64,000 bases of DNA from Massospora cicadina (lineage: Eukaryota > Entomophthoromycota > Entomophthoromycetes > Entomophthorales > Entomophthoraceae): assembly GCA_022478985.1 (NCBI GenBank), contig JAKSZP010013549.1:1-64000 (forward strand), read 5' to 3'. The notes under the pieces were generated by a model. It did not search any database. It was not told where the DNA came from and was given only the letters and a program-made list of their open reading frames with translations. Both the position numbers and the translations under genes were made by a program. This document shows, in pieces, positions 1 to 10,780 of the stretch (position 1 is the first letter of the stretch; each line of letters begins with the position of its first letter).

Positions 1-108
1 AGGCAATGGATACTCCATCAAATCATTAGCCACGGGAGTTACTATAAACTGGGTACATGGCCATTTTCTATGATCCTACACTCCTCCCAGCATTCTTGAG
101 GGGGGCAA
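1..108 (+). pseudogene. Element L: extreme 3' end of a Gypsy pol gene
   Basis: This short tail reads as the last codons of a Gypsy polyprotein and runs into a purine-rich tract (about 96-105) just before an LTR. It lines up with the end of pol in element C (about 49570-49676): both carry a GHF/L...PP.ILEGG-like ending followed by a G-run. L is therefore a second copy of the C family whose body lies left of the window. The function of the tail itself is unknown. Confidence 0.6.
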
Positions 109-800
109 TTTCAGATATTCTCCTTCTCAACTTCTGAGAAAGAATGTTGGAGTCCGATCTTTATATATAATTGTGGCTATCAATGATATGAATACCAACA
201 GCAAAAAGACCTTGGTGGATTCTCAGTGGAATCCTATCCATTGGAACAATACAATCTATACCAAAATTGGCGTAATATGGTAAAAACTGAAAATAGGATT
301 GCTCCGACTTTTCATCCAAATTTGAGGTGTTCAATATTGCACAGATCTGAACCCTCCCAAAGTGAGAAGATTTTACCCATCAATGTTTGGGTGCGAATTA
401 ACCAATCATTACCACTCAGATCTGAACCCTCCTGAAGTGAGAAGATTTTACCCACTGGTGATTGGATACAATTTATCAAATCCTTAACACATGGGTCAGT
501 TTTGCCATGAAAATATTTATCCTCGATCTGATAGGCCAAAAGCCTATATTTCCTAATTTTCAAAGACTGAGCTTTGTATATTTTAGCCTCAAATGCCCAT
601 GATCTCAGAATTTGAACTAGTTTAAATAGGAACTACTAGTATTGAGAAAAGGGCCTTTCTCTAGTTTGCCTTAGAAAAAATAAAACTAAAAAGTAAAATC
701 TTAGTTTTATTAAGAGTTTGTTATTTATTTTAAATATTCCATTGTGGAAATCCAGTGGCACATAGCACCAGTGAGCATAGTTTCTTGCTGGATTTTGACA
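109..800 (+). repeat. Element L: LTR of the C family (3' LTR)
   Basis: The LTR is recognised by similarity to the two LTRs of element C (27698-28460 and 49677-50417). It shares the start after the purine tract (TTTCAG for TGTCAG), the 'accttggtggattctcagtgg' region and the tail with 'caccagtgagc...cttgctggatt' ending in TTTGACA. Minus-strand RT coding sequence of G starts immediately after position 800, so L is inserted in the RT gene of G. The outer edge of its target duplication (GCATC expected) cannot be checked because the left end is outside the window. Confidence 0.7.
342..454 (+). repeat. Direct 38 bp duplication inside the L LTR
   Basis: Positions 342-379 and 417-454 are the same 38 bp motif (starts CAGATCTGAACCCTCC, ends GATTTTACCCA) with two differences, spaced 75 bp apart. 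It is a local tandem duplication inside the LTR. Confidence 0.8.
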
Positions 801-1369
801 GCATCCAACTTATTGAGAGGGATTGTGGCGCCATCTTTAAGGACCAGATTCCTGAGGAAGGTGACCTCCTCCTTATAAAACTCGCACTTGGACGGTTTGA
901 GAAGCAACGCTGCCTCATGCAAGGTGACCACCACCGCTTCCAAGTTGATAGCATGTTGTTTGGGAGTTGAGGAGTGAATCAGAATATCATTGATGTATGC
1001 AACAGCACAGGTGAAACGGAGTTCACCCAGTACATTATTGATCATCCATTGAAATGTAGCGGGAGCATTTTTCAGCCTGAAAGTCATTACCTGAAATTGG
1101 AAAATGCCATGCTTTGTCCAGATCGCTGTTAACCATTCCTGCCCTTCCATTACCCAGATTTGGCTGAAGGCGTTCACCAGATCTAGCTTAGAGAACACAT
1201 GGGATTTGGCGATTGCCTGACTGATTGTCTGCTCCAGAGGCAATGGGTAGGGATCAGTAACTGTTATTTCATTCAAATGGCTGTAATCCTCACAGGGACG
1301 TAGAGAACCATCACTTTTTTGGCGAAGATGATGGTGGAGGTGATGGGTGAGGTTTCCTTGAACAGCCAA
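801..1369 (-). pseudogene. Element G: reverse transcriptase fragment
   Basis: About 190 codons of a Gypsy reverse transcriptase are readable: the SDGSLRPCEDYSHLNEIT block, YPLPL, FSKLDLVNAFSQIW, and the FRLKNAPATFQ block. The catalytic Y-x-D-D box reads YIND (986-997), so the first catalytic aspartate is asparagine. The fragment ends in the thumb region (LRNLVLKDGATI...KLDAV) where element L interrupts it. The polymerase would be inactive. Confidence 0.88.
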
Positions 1370-1468
1370 ACTTTTTTCAACATATCATCCAACCAGGTTT
1401 GAGTGCAACTTCTTCCTCCGCAGTATGAGATACAGCGGACAGTTGATGTTCAACAACTCCACGTTTGT

Positions 1469-2197
1469 TCAAAACCCACAATCATACCTGGTGTAATTAG
1501 GCAGATGATCCGCCTTTTCCATATCAAAGATTCTCTGATAGTGCAATAAGTTTTTGGGGAAATTGGCTGGAACGCCCACAGAAGTTATCAGGGTAGTGAT
1601 GGAGCTAGTTCCTTGTGTCTTCTTGAGGGTGTCGATCAAAGGGAATTCTCCCTCCAAATGATCATTGGTGAATGACAGCGTATTAGACTCTAAATGAATC
1701 TTCACATGTTGTCGACGCCGCCACCCCACCCCTAAGATCACCAGAAACACCAAGTTCAGCATAGCCAAAAAGCAATCACAGAAGCTGAACTGGTGGATTG
1801 TAAAAGGTACCAGTCGGCGAATGACATATGAGGGTTGATAAGCAGAAGAGGCCACCATCACTGAGGAGCCTGCATCCATTTCCAGTTTTAATTGTTGCGC
1901 CATTTCAACACTCATAAAATTTCCCACAGCTCCCATGTCATCCAGGGCCTCAAAAGAGACGTGATGGGAACCAATGCTAATCTTCATGGGAACTAAGAAG
2001 TAAGCGTAGTTCTCCTTTTTGGTAGTTGTAGATGAATCCAGCGATATCAAAGAGATGGTGGTGGGATCCGGGGAAAACAATGGGCAAATAACCGCGGCAA
2101 CTATGGGGTATGGTTTTGGAGGCTCAAGTGTGGCTGGTCTGATGTGGTCAGAGATGATCTTCTTTACAACTTGGCTCAGTTGTAAAGAAGGGACCAT
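1469..2197 (-). pseudogene. Element G: aspartic protease region
   Basis: A 242-codon open frame carries the retropepsin signature: a hydrophobic beta strand followed by D-M-G-A-V-G-N-F (1928-1942 holds the DDMGA core), then a second hairpin around ILGVGWRRRQHVKIHLESNTLSF, which corresponds to the 'G-x-x-W' end of Gypsy proteases. The protein would process the polyprotein. The ORF starts only about 240 bp inside the LTR, with no Gag domain in front of it. Confidence 0.78.
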
Positions 2198-2439
2198 TGC
2201 TGCGCCTATGCATGTGAGAAAGGCGGAAATGGCTAAGAAAGATGGTTGGTCAATTATGTCAGGTGGACAGCAAGTAAAAATTAGATTGGCCTGACAGCCC
2301 AGATGCTAGAGCATTCAAACAGCAAACCAGAATTCCTGAGGCACTGCTACTGATATGATGAATATGGAACCAGAAAGGAGTTCCACCAATATCTGCTAGT
2401 GAGCTAGAATTTCATATAGGCACAAAATAAAATATCAGA

Positions 2440-3374
2440 TGCATATGGCTGTTAACCCCGAGGGGTATGAGAATGTCAGCGGATAAGGCAGCTTAATTAT
2501 TAACATGTAAAAACTAATTTTTAGGAAGAACTTTTTAATGGAAATTTAGGAAAGAAGAATTGACCAACAATCTTCTCAGTGTGATGCAATTGATTAAATA
2601 GTAGTTGATTTGGGGAAAACAAAGCTAGGAATGGGTCCCTCAAATTTGACCTAACTGGTAAATTATTTGGGAATGGGCAGGTTAGTTCCTTAGAACCGTC
2701 ATCGCAAAATTTGGCAGCAGGCCATGTCACTGTCAGTTTGACCTCAAATGCCTGAACCAAAGCCTGACTACATTTCTGATGGTTGGTATGACAGCATTTA
2801 GCCCAATGAGCGGCGGAGTTCCCCCAAGGCCACCCCACATAGGGGTGGGCCCATTTGGTTGGGAATAGTTTCAGGACGCCCAACCCACCCGTGCTCTGTT
2901 GCTGGGCCATTCGTTCAGTAATGTCATTGCAACGGGTGCAACGCCTGATTTGTCAGCAGGAAGCTGCCCATCAGGGGGATGCCTGACAGATTTGAGAGGG
3001 GAGAGATTTTTCCGATCATCATGTTAATTGAATTGCAACCGTCAGGCATTCTGGTCAATAGTTTAGTCTTCATACCTTCTTGACCATTTAAAATCTGAGC
3101 ATTGGGTGGATTGTCACTCAAATTGGTTACAAATGATTTTATTTTGGCAATCTTAATGCAGATTTTACTGATTCCTCATACCAGTTCTGCTGAGGTTAGT
3201 GTGGGTACTGGAAACGGGATCCAAAGTGGGAGAGCTGTTACCCAGCGCTCATCTACTATGTGAGAGAGATCGCCCTGAGTAACAAGGGGTACAGCCATCC
3301 TCTTCGGTGCCTTCTTACTTAGGAATGGGAAAATGGCCCAGTCAACACCCAGAGGACGTTCCCTGGGACTTACA
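2440..3374 (-). repeat. Element G: 5' LTR
   Basis: The region begins TGCATATGG and ends GGGACTTACA on the plus strand, that is TGTAAGTCCC on the minus strand, like the LTR starts of H (TGTAAGTACC, TGTAGGTACC). Local similarity to the H LTRs is visible at the left edge, around 2465-2490 and around 3240-3300. At about 935 bp it is longer than the roughly 715 bp LTRs of H. Open frames inside it (2521-2910, 2924-3121, 3176-3382, minus) are treated as LTR sequence, not genes. Confidence 0.6.
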
Positions 3375-3822
3375 GAGACCAACGTTTCTCATTGGTCGTC
3401 TTCCCAAATAAACACTATCATCCACTTACGTTTTTCATGTGTTGACTTGGGCGCACTTATGCGCAGACCTCTTTGAGGAGGTCTTGTGTTATGTTAGCCA
3501 GCTTCTTGTGTTTATATTTATCAAAAACTCAGGTACACTGCTGGTTCTACCAGGTTCCCTTTAAAATTGGTCAACAGTGCACTCTAACCCAGTACTGAAC
3601 TTGGTTATGAACTGCCCTCTAGTGCACAGCCAAGTTGTGAAGAATGTTCAACTTATAATTACTTTTAATATGCTCAACACCCTTGCTCTAAGTCACTTTC
3701 GCTCAAGCACCCTCTGCTGGGCTATTTTAATTCTAACGACGATTACTAGTTCCCTTGTGTTGGTACTGAGCACCAAGCACCAACACACTGGGCTTTGGAG
3801 AGTTATAGACACTCTCTTGAAA
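3375..3822 (+). repeat. Element I: left LTR, 3' portion
   Basis: This stretch is clearly homologous to 8513-8958 and to 24720-25065. Shared blocks include the hairpin near 3470 and the CTCAAGCACCCTCTGCTGGGC block near 3692-3720. The right LTR gives a full length of about 890 bp; the first half is absent because element G sits at its left edge. Confidence 0.85.
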
Positions 3823-4374
3823 TTAGACAACCAACCTTTTACCTTTACATGCACAAACTTTTCCATGTGGGATTTTTGTGAAGTGCAAACAGTGTGCGCC
3901 AGCTGGTGACCATGGCCGCAGTTGGGCTCACCACTGTTTTTGCATTTTTCCAAGGGTTGGAGCAGTCTGGCGTTATTCTCGCTACCTTTACCATAAGATA
4001 CTCACCCTTCTTGCCTGTCTCTAGTGGATACAGTCACTTCATGATCCAAGGTATGTAATCCCCTGACTTTCCACCAAAATTATTAAAATGAACACTAAAA
4101 AATTTGTTTCTCCTTTGGCACCACATTTGGATGGTACAGGCGGGATTATTGATGAAAGGCCTGATGGTGTTGGCCTTGGATAACGTCATACAACCTGTCA
4201 TTAAATGGGGGTAAGGTCATTTGTGACCCAAAACGCATTTTATAACGACGTTTCTATTTAACTACTGAGCCATGTATCTTCCCATATGGCTTAGATTTGG
4301 AGCACATTCCAGTGTACCAGATCACTTCAGAGGACCCACGCTTGACCACAACCATGATATACGGATCCTAGGGT
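3823..4374. other. Element I leader, no Gag seen
   Basis: The 550 bp between the LTR and the pre-protease region hold no primer site like that of A and C, no zinc knuckle and no readable Gag domain. A gag gene is either deleted or decayed past recognition. Confidence 0.5.
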
Positions 4375-5120
4375 GTGGAGAAGGTGTTAAAATTGAACTA
4401 TAAAAACGTTTATGCAGTCGCTGAAGATATGGTGGGATATGTGGCCTCATCAGTAATAATGGCAACTACCCTCTCCATTTTTTATGCAAAAACGTACCCT
4501 GAGGATATGTACAACCCTGAAGCAGAGTTTAGTGGTGAAATATTGGCGTTGTCTGCTATAAATAAAGATTATTTGGGTTATTTTCTATTAAAAGCTACCC
4601 TCTCATCCCCTTCAGGTAAGATTAGCACTTCTATCTTGGTGGATACTAGATCCTCTGAGAATTTCATTGACCAAAACCTGGCCTACTACCTTGAGCAAGT
4701 TACTTGCCAGGTGGTATGGTTAGAGGAGGGGCTTCTCAAGGTATTTTCACCCTGAAGGTACTAGGGTTGTTATATTATCAAGTGGGCAAGTATCTTTTAA
4801 CGAACCATTTCCAAGCTATCAAAAACCTTATATACCCCATTATTTCGGGTGTAGATTGGTGGCGAAAGTTTGATGTCAGGACTAACTTGAAAGAGAATAT
4901 CCTATCCCTAACTTTGAAGAATGGTCACAAGTTGGTCCCTTTGGCTGAAGCCAACTTTCAGGGATATTTTTCCCCACTGGCCTCATATTCACACTCTCAG
5001 TCTTTCCCCATTGTTGAAGCCCACGTTGGAGGTTCCCTTACCTTCCTGTTTTGAGGGGTTAAAATCTTCATTTGATGCAGCTTCAGCCAATGCACTACCA
5101 GATCATTCAGATTTTGATTG
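4375..5120 (+). pseudogene. Element I: protease region
   Basis: Frames at 4375-4755 and 4704-5054 carry a typical Gypsy protease: a pre-protease segment (AINKDYLGYFLLKATL), the active-site region ILVDTRSSENFID (catalytic DTG changed to DTR, 4642-4650), then GVDWWRKFDVRTNLKENILSL as the C-terminal hairpin. A frameshift near 4730 separates the two halves. The changed active-site glycine adds to the evidence that it is dead. Confidence 0.82.
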
Positions 5121-5171
5121 AAAGTTCAAGCTCACAGTTAATTTGGTGCGTATATCTTCCCCAATTTATCA

Positions 5172-6590
5172 TTGATGGTATGGGAGGGAGAGGCTATAGA
5201 AGTGTGGGCTAAGGAGCAGTTATCCAAAGGTGCTATTTTTCAGTTAACCTCCACTGTATGTTCCCCACTTCTCTTTGTTGAGAAGGCCGATGGTATTTTA
5301 TGCCCCTGCACAGATTATGGGAATCTCAACAACGTCACTGTACCAGACTTACATCACATCCCCCTAAACTCACAGATTGCACGCTATTTGGAGAAGGCGC
5401 AAGTCTTCTCCAATCTGGATTGTTTAAACGCGTTTAATCATATTTGGATTAAGAAGAGAAAGGAGTGGTTAACCACATTCCGTACAAGAAAAGAGATTTT
5501 CCAGTTTTGAGTCATGCCCTCTGGGCTTAAGAATGCCCTTGCTATCTTTCAGCGCCATATTGATGCAGCTTTGGGGGACCTGCTGGAGGTATTCACGTTG
5601 GCCTACATGGATAATATATTGGTGTTTTCCCCTGATCATGATTCCCATGCAATACACCTTCGGCAAGTGGTGGAGAGGTTAAAGGCAGCCAACCTTACGC
5701 TGAAAATCAGCAAGTGTGAGTTCTTTAAGTCCCAGATCACCTTTTTGGGAAACGTCGTGTATGACCAAGGGCACATGATAACTTCATACAAGGAGAAGGC
5801 AATTCGTGAGTTGCCCACCCCAACTTAATTTAAGGAATTGTGGAGTTTCTTGAGGACAAATACGTTCCTTAAGGATTTTCACGCCAAACCTTTCTGAGGT
5901 GGCGGCACCTTTGTACAAGGCAAGTGAAGCAAAAGTACTTCAGTGGTCCCCTGTTTTGGAGGATGCATTCCAGGCAGTAAAGTGCACTTTGCTGTCCAAT
6001 TCCGTTCTTTGCCATGTCAGCCCATAATAAAGAGCTTATACTGCTTCAGACGCTTCCAAGTTGCCATAGCAGCAGCCCTATTACTTGTAGGCGAAGATGG
6101 AATAGAGCTTCCAGTGTGATATTTTTCTAGCAAGATGTCTCTACCAAAGTCAAACAATGCCCTATATGATAAAAAGTTATTAGCAATGGTTGAGACGCTG
6201 ACTTATTGGCGTCATCAATTTCATGGCTCATCCCAACTCTTCCACATATGTACAGATCACTATGCTTTACTACATTGCCGCGAACCTCATGTCTTAACAC
6301 CACAGCAAACCCGCTGGCATAAGACCCTTTACCAATTTGCGTTTTCTTATGAGTTTGCATAGGGCAAGGATAATGGGTTGGCAGATGCTTTGAGCCGCAA
6401 CCCTGCACTAGCTCCCAATCCTAAGGAGGTTGAGGTGCATATTACCCATTTAATGATTCTCCTGGATAAGATTGTGTCTCAACTTTCCTCTCCCTTGGTC
6501 AATGAGCCAGCTCTCTCTCTTCTAAAAAAATGCGGAGGAATATGGTATGTTCAAAAAGGTAGTCCTTTCTCATCCTTTGACATCTGAATA
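5172..6590 (+). pseudogene. Element I: reverse transcriptase and RNase H
   Basis: Two adjacent frames (5172-5510 and 5514-5828) give the RT: ADGILCPCTDYGNLNNVT, FSNLDCLNAFNHIWI, SGLKNALAIFQ, and the catalytic box YMDN (5604-5615, second aspartate changed to asparagine), followed by SKCEFFKSQITFLGNVV. RNase H follows at about 6040-6410 with YDKKLLAMVETLTYWRH, ICTDHYALLHCREP and the terminal ADALSRNPAL. Stops and one frameshift break it. Confidence 0.88.
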
Positions 6591-7500
6591 TTTTATGGTC
6601 CTTGTAAAGAGCGCATTGAATCAGGAGGATATTGCCAGAGGTTATCATGTAAAGGATGGGATGGTGTAGTTTCAGGGGCGCCTATGGGTTCCTGCTGGAC
6701 TACGCCAGAAAATCATCCAGGACAATTATGATGGAATCACCGCTGGTCATCCTGTGAAGGCGAAGACCCTTGAGCTTGTCCGCTGAACTTACAATTGAAA
6801 GGGATTAGACGCTCAGGTGGGTAGGTATTGTAAAGAATGCCTAGTCTGCAACTAAATGAAGCCGAATCATTAGCCTTTAGCAGTGTCTTTGGTACCAGTT
6901 CAAAAGAATGATGTGCCTTGAACTTCTCTATTGGTTGATTTTATTGTGGAATTACCTGTCTCAGATGGTTATGATGCCATCATGGTGGTGGTGGACCATT
7001 TTACAAAGTTCGCCCACTTTATCCCTTGAGAGCCACAGTCACAGAGGCTGAAATGGCTAGGCTGTTTGTTATCAATGTGTTCGCTCTTCATGGGGTCCCT
7101 CAATAAAAAATCAACGATAGGGAACTCAGTTTACCTCTGTCTTTTGGAAAGAGTTGTGTAAGACTCTGCAAATCCGTCCCAGCCATTCAACTGCCTATCA
7201 CCCCCAATCAGATGGGCAGACATAAAGAGTAAACCAATGCCTTGAACAGTTCTTGCATTGTTACACTGCCGCAGATCACTCAGATTGGGTTTCCCATCTC
7301 CTCATGTCCCAATTCAGTTATAATAATGCACAAGATGAATCAATCGGGTGTTCCCCCATCTTCGCCAACTATGGCTTCAATCCTGCTTTCAACATGGAGC
7401 CCAATTGTAGATCCGAGGTGGAAGCGGTGGTGGACTTTACAAAAATGATCAAGAAAGTGCATCAATGGGTGAGCACTAATTTAGATGCAGCCATGCAGGC
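6591..7500 (+). pseudogene. Element I: integrase
   Basis: The zinc-binding N-terminus is seen as GHPVKAKTLELV...YCKECLVCN (about 6745-6855). The catalytic core follows with [31 protein letters not shown] (6935-7028) and degenerate remains through the YGFNPAFNMEP segment (7370-7405). Integrase joins element DNA to the host chromosome. Stops and several frameshifts are present. Confidence 0.8.
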
Positions 7501-7935
7501 TTACAAGGAGAATGATGATGGTAAGAGATGGGTTGGACCTGCGTACTAGGAAGGAGATCTCGTGATGCTGGATGCTAAAAACATCCTAATCAAGCAACAT
7601 GTAAAAGACTGAGACCAAAGAGGATTGGGCCATACTGCGTTATTAAAAAAGTGGGACACGCCTTGTACCAGTTCAATCTACCCCCATTGTTTCAAATTTT
7701 TTCAGTATTCCATGAAAGCAAGCTCACGTTGTTTGAGGGCCCCCACCAAAGACTTCAAAGCTTATCTTGTGGATGGGAAGCCAGAATGGGAATAGGAGGA
7801 GATTGTAGCCTCTCATCTGGTAAGAAGAAGACTCAAGTATCTTATATCTTGGAAGGTAATTTGAAGCAGCGTAGAACAGTTAGGTCCCAGTGCACAATTG
7901 CGTCCATGCCAAAGATTTAATTGTAGCATCCCATG
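7501..7935 (+). pseudogene. Element I: integrase tail and chromodomain
   Basis: After the core comes a GDLVMLDAKNI...GPY-like segment (7555-7660) and then a chromodomain-like stretch at about 7755-7860 reading YLVDGKPEWE, EEIVASHLVRRRLKYLISW. A chromodomain at this place defines chromoviruses and is known to steer integration to particular histone marks. A stop codon interrupts the first strand. Confidence 0.7.
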
Positions 7936-8040
7936 AGCGTTTCCCTAAGGCTGAAGGATCAAAATTTAACCAAGCCGTTGCTGCCATGAAGTTGACAGCC
8001 CACAAAAACTTTTCCTTGGAAAATCCCCTAGAAGGAAAAA

Positions 8041-8066
8041 GGAGACCAAAAAAGAGGAGAGGCTTA
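8041..8066 (+). promoter_or_regulatory. Element I: polypurine tract
   Basis: A run of A and G (AAAAAAGAGGAGAGG, 8048-8063 region) lies directly before the LTR start at 8067. Such tracts prime second-strand cDNA synthesis. Confidence 0.65.
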
Positions 8067-8958
8067 TGTCATGTTTACATGACCTTTTAGAGGGTACCAG
8101 CAGCAGGGACAAGGCTGTGCAAAAGAAGGCAAAGAAGGTGAAACTCCAGGCCCTTTCTGATCTCAAGCACACTTTGGATCAACGCTGGGTACAGGCTAGG
8201 TACACCCAGGTCGGTGCAAGTGATGTGCCTAAATCCCAGCCCCTGTTTTGGCTCTAGGGTCAAAATGAACAAGTTTCAAATTTAATGATAATGGGACAAT
8301 TTGATTAATCGGTGAATGGGGGTTCAAAATCCGTTCCTTTTACAAAATTGCAAGCTTGGGTCAGGTTCAACTTCAGTCAATTACTCATGTAAAGTCAATT
8401 TTGAGGTATATGACCCTTTCAGATGTAAGTGTACACCTATTAATGCACCAAGGCTTGAATCCCACTTCCATCAATCCAAAATTTTCCCAATTTGGTTTAA
8501 GTATCTTTGCTTGAGAACAACTTTTATAATTGGTCTTCTTCCCAAATAAACACTATCATCATTTTACGTTTTTCATGTGTTGACTTGGGCGCACCTGTGC
8601 GCAGACCTCTTTGAGGAGGTCTTGCATCATATTAGCCAGTTTCTTGTGTTTAAAGTTATCAAAGACTCAGGGACAACACTGGTTATACCAGGTTCCCTCC
8701 AAACCCGGTCACCAGTGCACTTTAACCCTGTACCAAACTTGGTTATGAACTGCCCTCTAGTGCACAGCCAAGTTGTGAAGAATATTCGACTTATTAATAC
8801 TCTTACTATGCTCAACACCCTTGCTCTAAGTCACTTTCGCTCAAGCACCCTCTGCTGGGCTATTTTAATTATAACGACGATTACTAGTTCCCTTTTGTTG
8901 TTCCTGTGCACCAATGACCACCACGCTGTGTTTTGGAGAGTTATAGACACTCTTGACA
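8067..8958 (+). repeat. Element I: right LTR
   Basis: It starts TGTCATG after the purine tract and ends TTGACA. The whole length aligns with solo LTR J (24204-25065), which fixes both ends. The open frames inside (for example 8066-8257 and 8577-9044) are therefore LTR DNA; the 'protein' similarity between 8100-8250 and 24240-24390 is only LTR homology. Confidence 0.85.
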
Positions 8959-10780
8959 TGCATGGTGGTCAACCTAATGGAAGGCAACAGGTGGTTGAAG
9001 TGAAGCGTAAGTGCTTGACAAAATCTAAAAAATTTAAATTCTAAAAAATTTCTCACTATAATGTTGTCTCACAAGGCCGTTGAGGAACAACTAAAAATAG
9101 TTATTACATCCTTTGGAGAAACTAAGTTTTTTAGAATTCAGCGTTTTTTATGCCTAACATTATAATGGGTAAGGCTATTTCAATTATCATACCACACAAT
9201 GAAATCGTGGCCAATCTCACTAAAATCCCATATTTCGCTACCCTCATAATTGTTGTTAAGACAAATCATCCTTTCAGGGCAATCATGGACAGTAAACCGC
9301 CCATTTGCACCTTCTTCCTTTCTTTTGGGCACAACGTGCACACCTATCTGTCAAAGAAGGCATAAAATCCTACAAATTTGCTTTTAAGGCTCTGGACAAA
9401 TCTGCTTACAACTCTGAATGTTAAGTTAATACTTTTCTGCATTTAAATGGATTGGAGAAGGTCTATATATAGAAGTTGACCCTGTGCCACCACAGGAATA
9501 TAAAAAGGCCAAACAGGTCCGTAGGTCAGCTGACAAGGTGACAGCCTTAGCTTCAATCCACCATTTCACCTGAACAGATTCAAGATGACAAAGCGAATTT
9601 TCCATCTTGGTGCAACCCCAATTCATCAGCTAATTGAATTGTAACAACCAGATTTAGTACAACTTTCAGGAATTTGCACACCCGTTCAAGCAACTTGCAC
9701 ACTGACTGGAACCAAGTTTATCCAACCAAAACAACCAAATCTAGTGAGCCCGCTGTTAGTGCACCGCAAGAGCACCATAATGAAAAAAAACTTGTGTACC
9801 CTAAAAATAACAAAAAAAACCTAGTAATAATAATATTTATATTTATATTAAGAATAACAACATGACATCTTAGAGGGTGCCAACTCTCTCCTGCCCATGC
9901 GCATGATTATGGTACTTGCAGAAAAAACTCATAGATACCTATAGAAAGCAAAGGGATAGGTTAGGGAGTCTACCCCTCACTCCTTAGGTGTGATGAGCGT
10001 CTCAGTAGAAATTAGGGACGTTGAAAGTTGTGGGACTCTAGGCTTCTCCATCCTAGGCCAAGAAACTGAGTTTCCAAAAAACCATAACTGTTGTAACAGA
10101 TGGAAGAATCCCAATTCTGACCGCTGTATAATTGAATGATACTTCAGTGCACTGACAATCAAATGAAGCAGCCTAACTGAGTAGGGAGAGGTTTGGGGCA
10201 CCAACAGTACCAAACATTTACTACTATTGGTTGGTTATTCCAAATCCTCAGGGGGACTAATCCTAAACCAACCTACATGAAAGACTCCTCGATGAGGGAA
10301 AAGGCCAACAGGTAAGCGAGGTATATGAACCCCAAATCAACCTCTATTTTATTCTGGATAATAAAATGACCCGCCGACCAGAGCTCATCTGGGGAGCAAC
10401 TGACAATGCTCCTCAGGAAAGGGACATGCTAGGGTGTAAGTTCCAAAGTGAACTTCATAATGGAAAGGTGCACCTTATAAAGGCAGCGCTTTGGGGGCCT
10501 CACCCAAGTTATTAGATAAGCTCACACAAGCCTAATCTACAACTTGGGTGAGGCACAACCCAGCACCCAAAACGACAGAACCAGATATCTTTATAAAAAA
10601 AGAATTGGCTCAGATTCAGAAAATCTGAATTTGAGCCATTATGCAACAATTGAGTCAAACTCATCTGTTACAACTGTGAGCACCTTTCCAATACATGAAT
10701 CCCACTGTCCACAAGGTGATGAGGATGCATGAGAACACATGATCCTCCCTACTGTGTCCCTTTGCTAGCAGTATTGTAGT
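8959..10780. other. Unassigned region, decayed repeat DNA
   Basis: No gene is supported. Two short stretches look protein-like: 9150-9300 (plus), where FRAIMDS resembles a retropepsin active-site region, and about 9450-9565 (plus). Neither can be assigned to a family with confidence. An inverted repeat lies at 10497-10554. The rest is featureless. Confidence 0.4.
10497..10554. repeat. Perfect 14 bp inverted repeat
   Basis: GCCTCACCCAAGTT at 10497-10510 is repeated in reverse complement at 10541-10554, with a 30 base spacer that also pairs partly. It could form a hairpin. No terminator, tRNA or MITE structure was recognised around it. Confidence 0.7.

Larger units (their letters stand above)
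801..3374 (-). mobile_element. Element G: Ty3/Gypsy chromovirus relative, 5' part only
   Basis: On the minus strand the order is 5' LTR (3374-2440), protease (about 2200-1500), reverse transcriptase (1369-801). The rest of pol lies beyond element L, left of the window. The LTR is related to those of H (same TGTAAG start on the minus strand, shared blocks near 2470 and 3245). Only about 240 bp separate the LTR from the protease ORF, so a normal gag is missing. On the right the sequence changes exactly at 3375 into the LTR of element I, which makes G an insertion in that LTR. Confidence 0.75.
3375..8958 (+). mobile_element. Element I: Ty3/Gypsy chromovirus without recognisable gag
   Basis: Plus-strand element with a truncated left LTR (3375-3822), an internal region with protease, RT, RNase H, integrase and chromodomain (4375-7930), a purine tract and a complete right LTR (8067-8958). 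The left LTR matches the right LTR only from position 8513 onward, and the break coincides with the end of the LTR of G, so the missing first 450 bp were displaced by G. The coding region contains many stops and frameshifts. Confidence 0.85.

Noticed and set aside
2521..2910. 129-codon minus-strand ORF with Cys/His residues, considered as a Gag or zinc finger
   Set aside because: It lies within the LTR of G as judged from similarity of both LTR edges to H, and no zinc-knuckle spacing is present.
8066..8257. Plus-strand ORF, similar to a translation at 24240-24390, looking like a conserved protein tail
   Set aside because: Both lie inside LTRs whose edges are fixed by target duplication and alignment; the likeness is DNA homology of LTRs.
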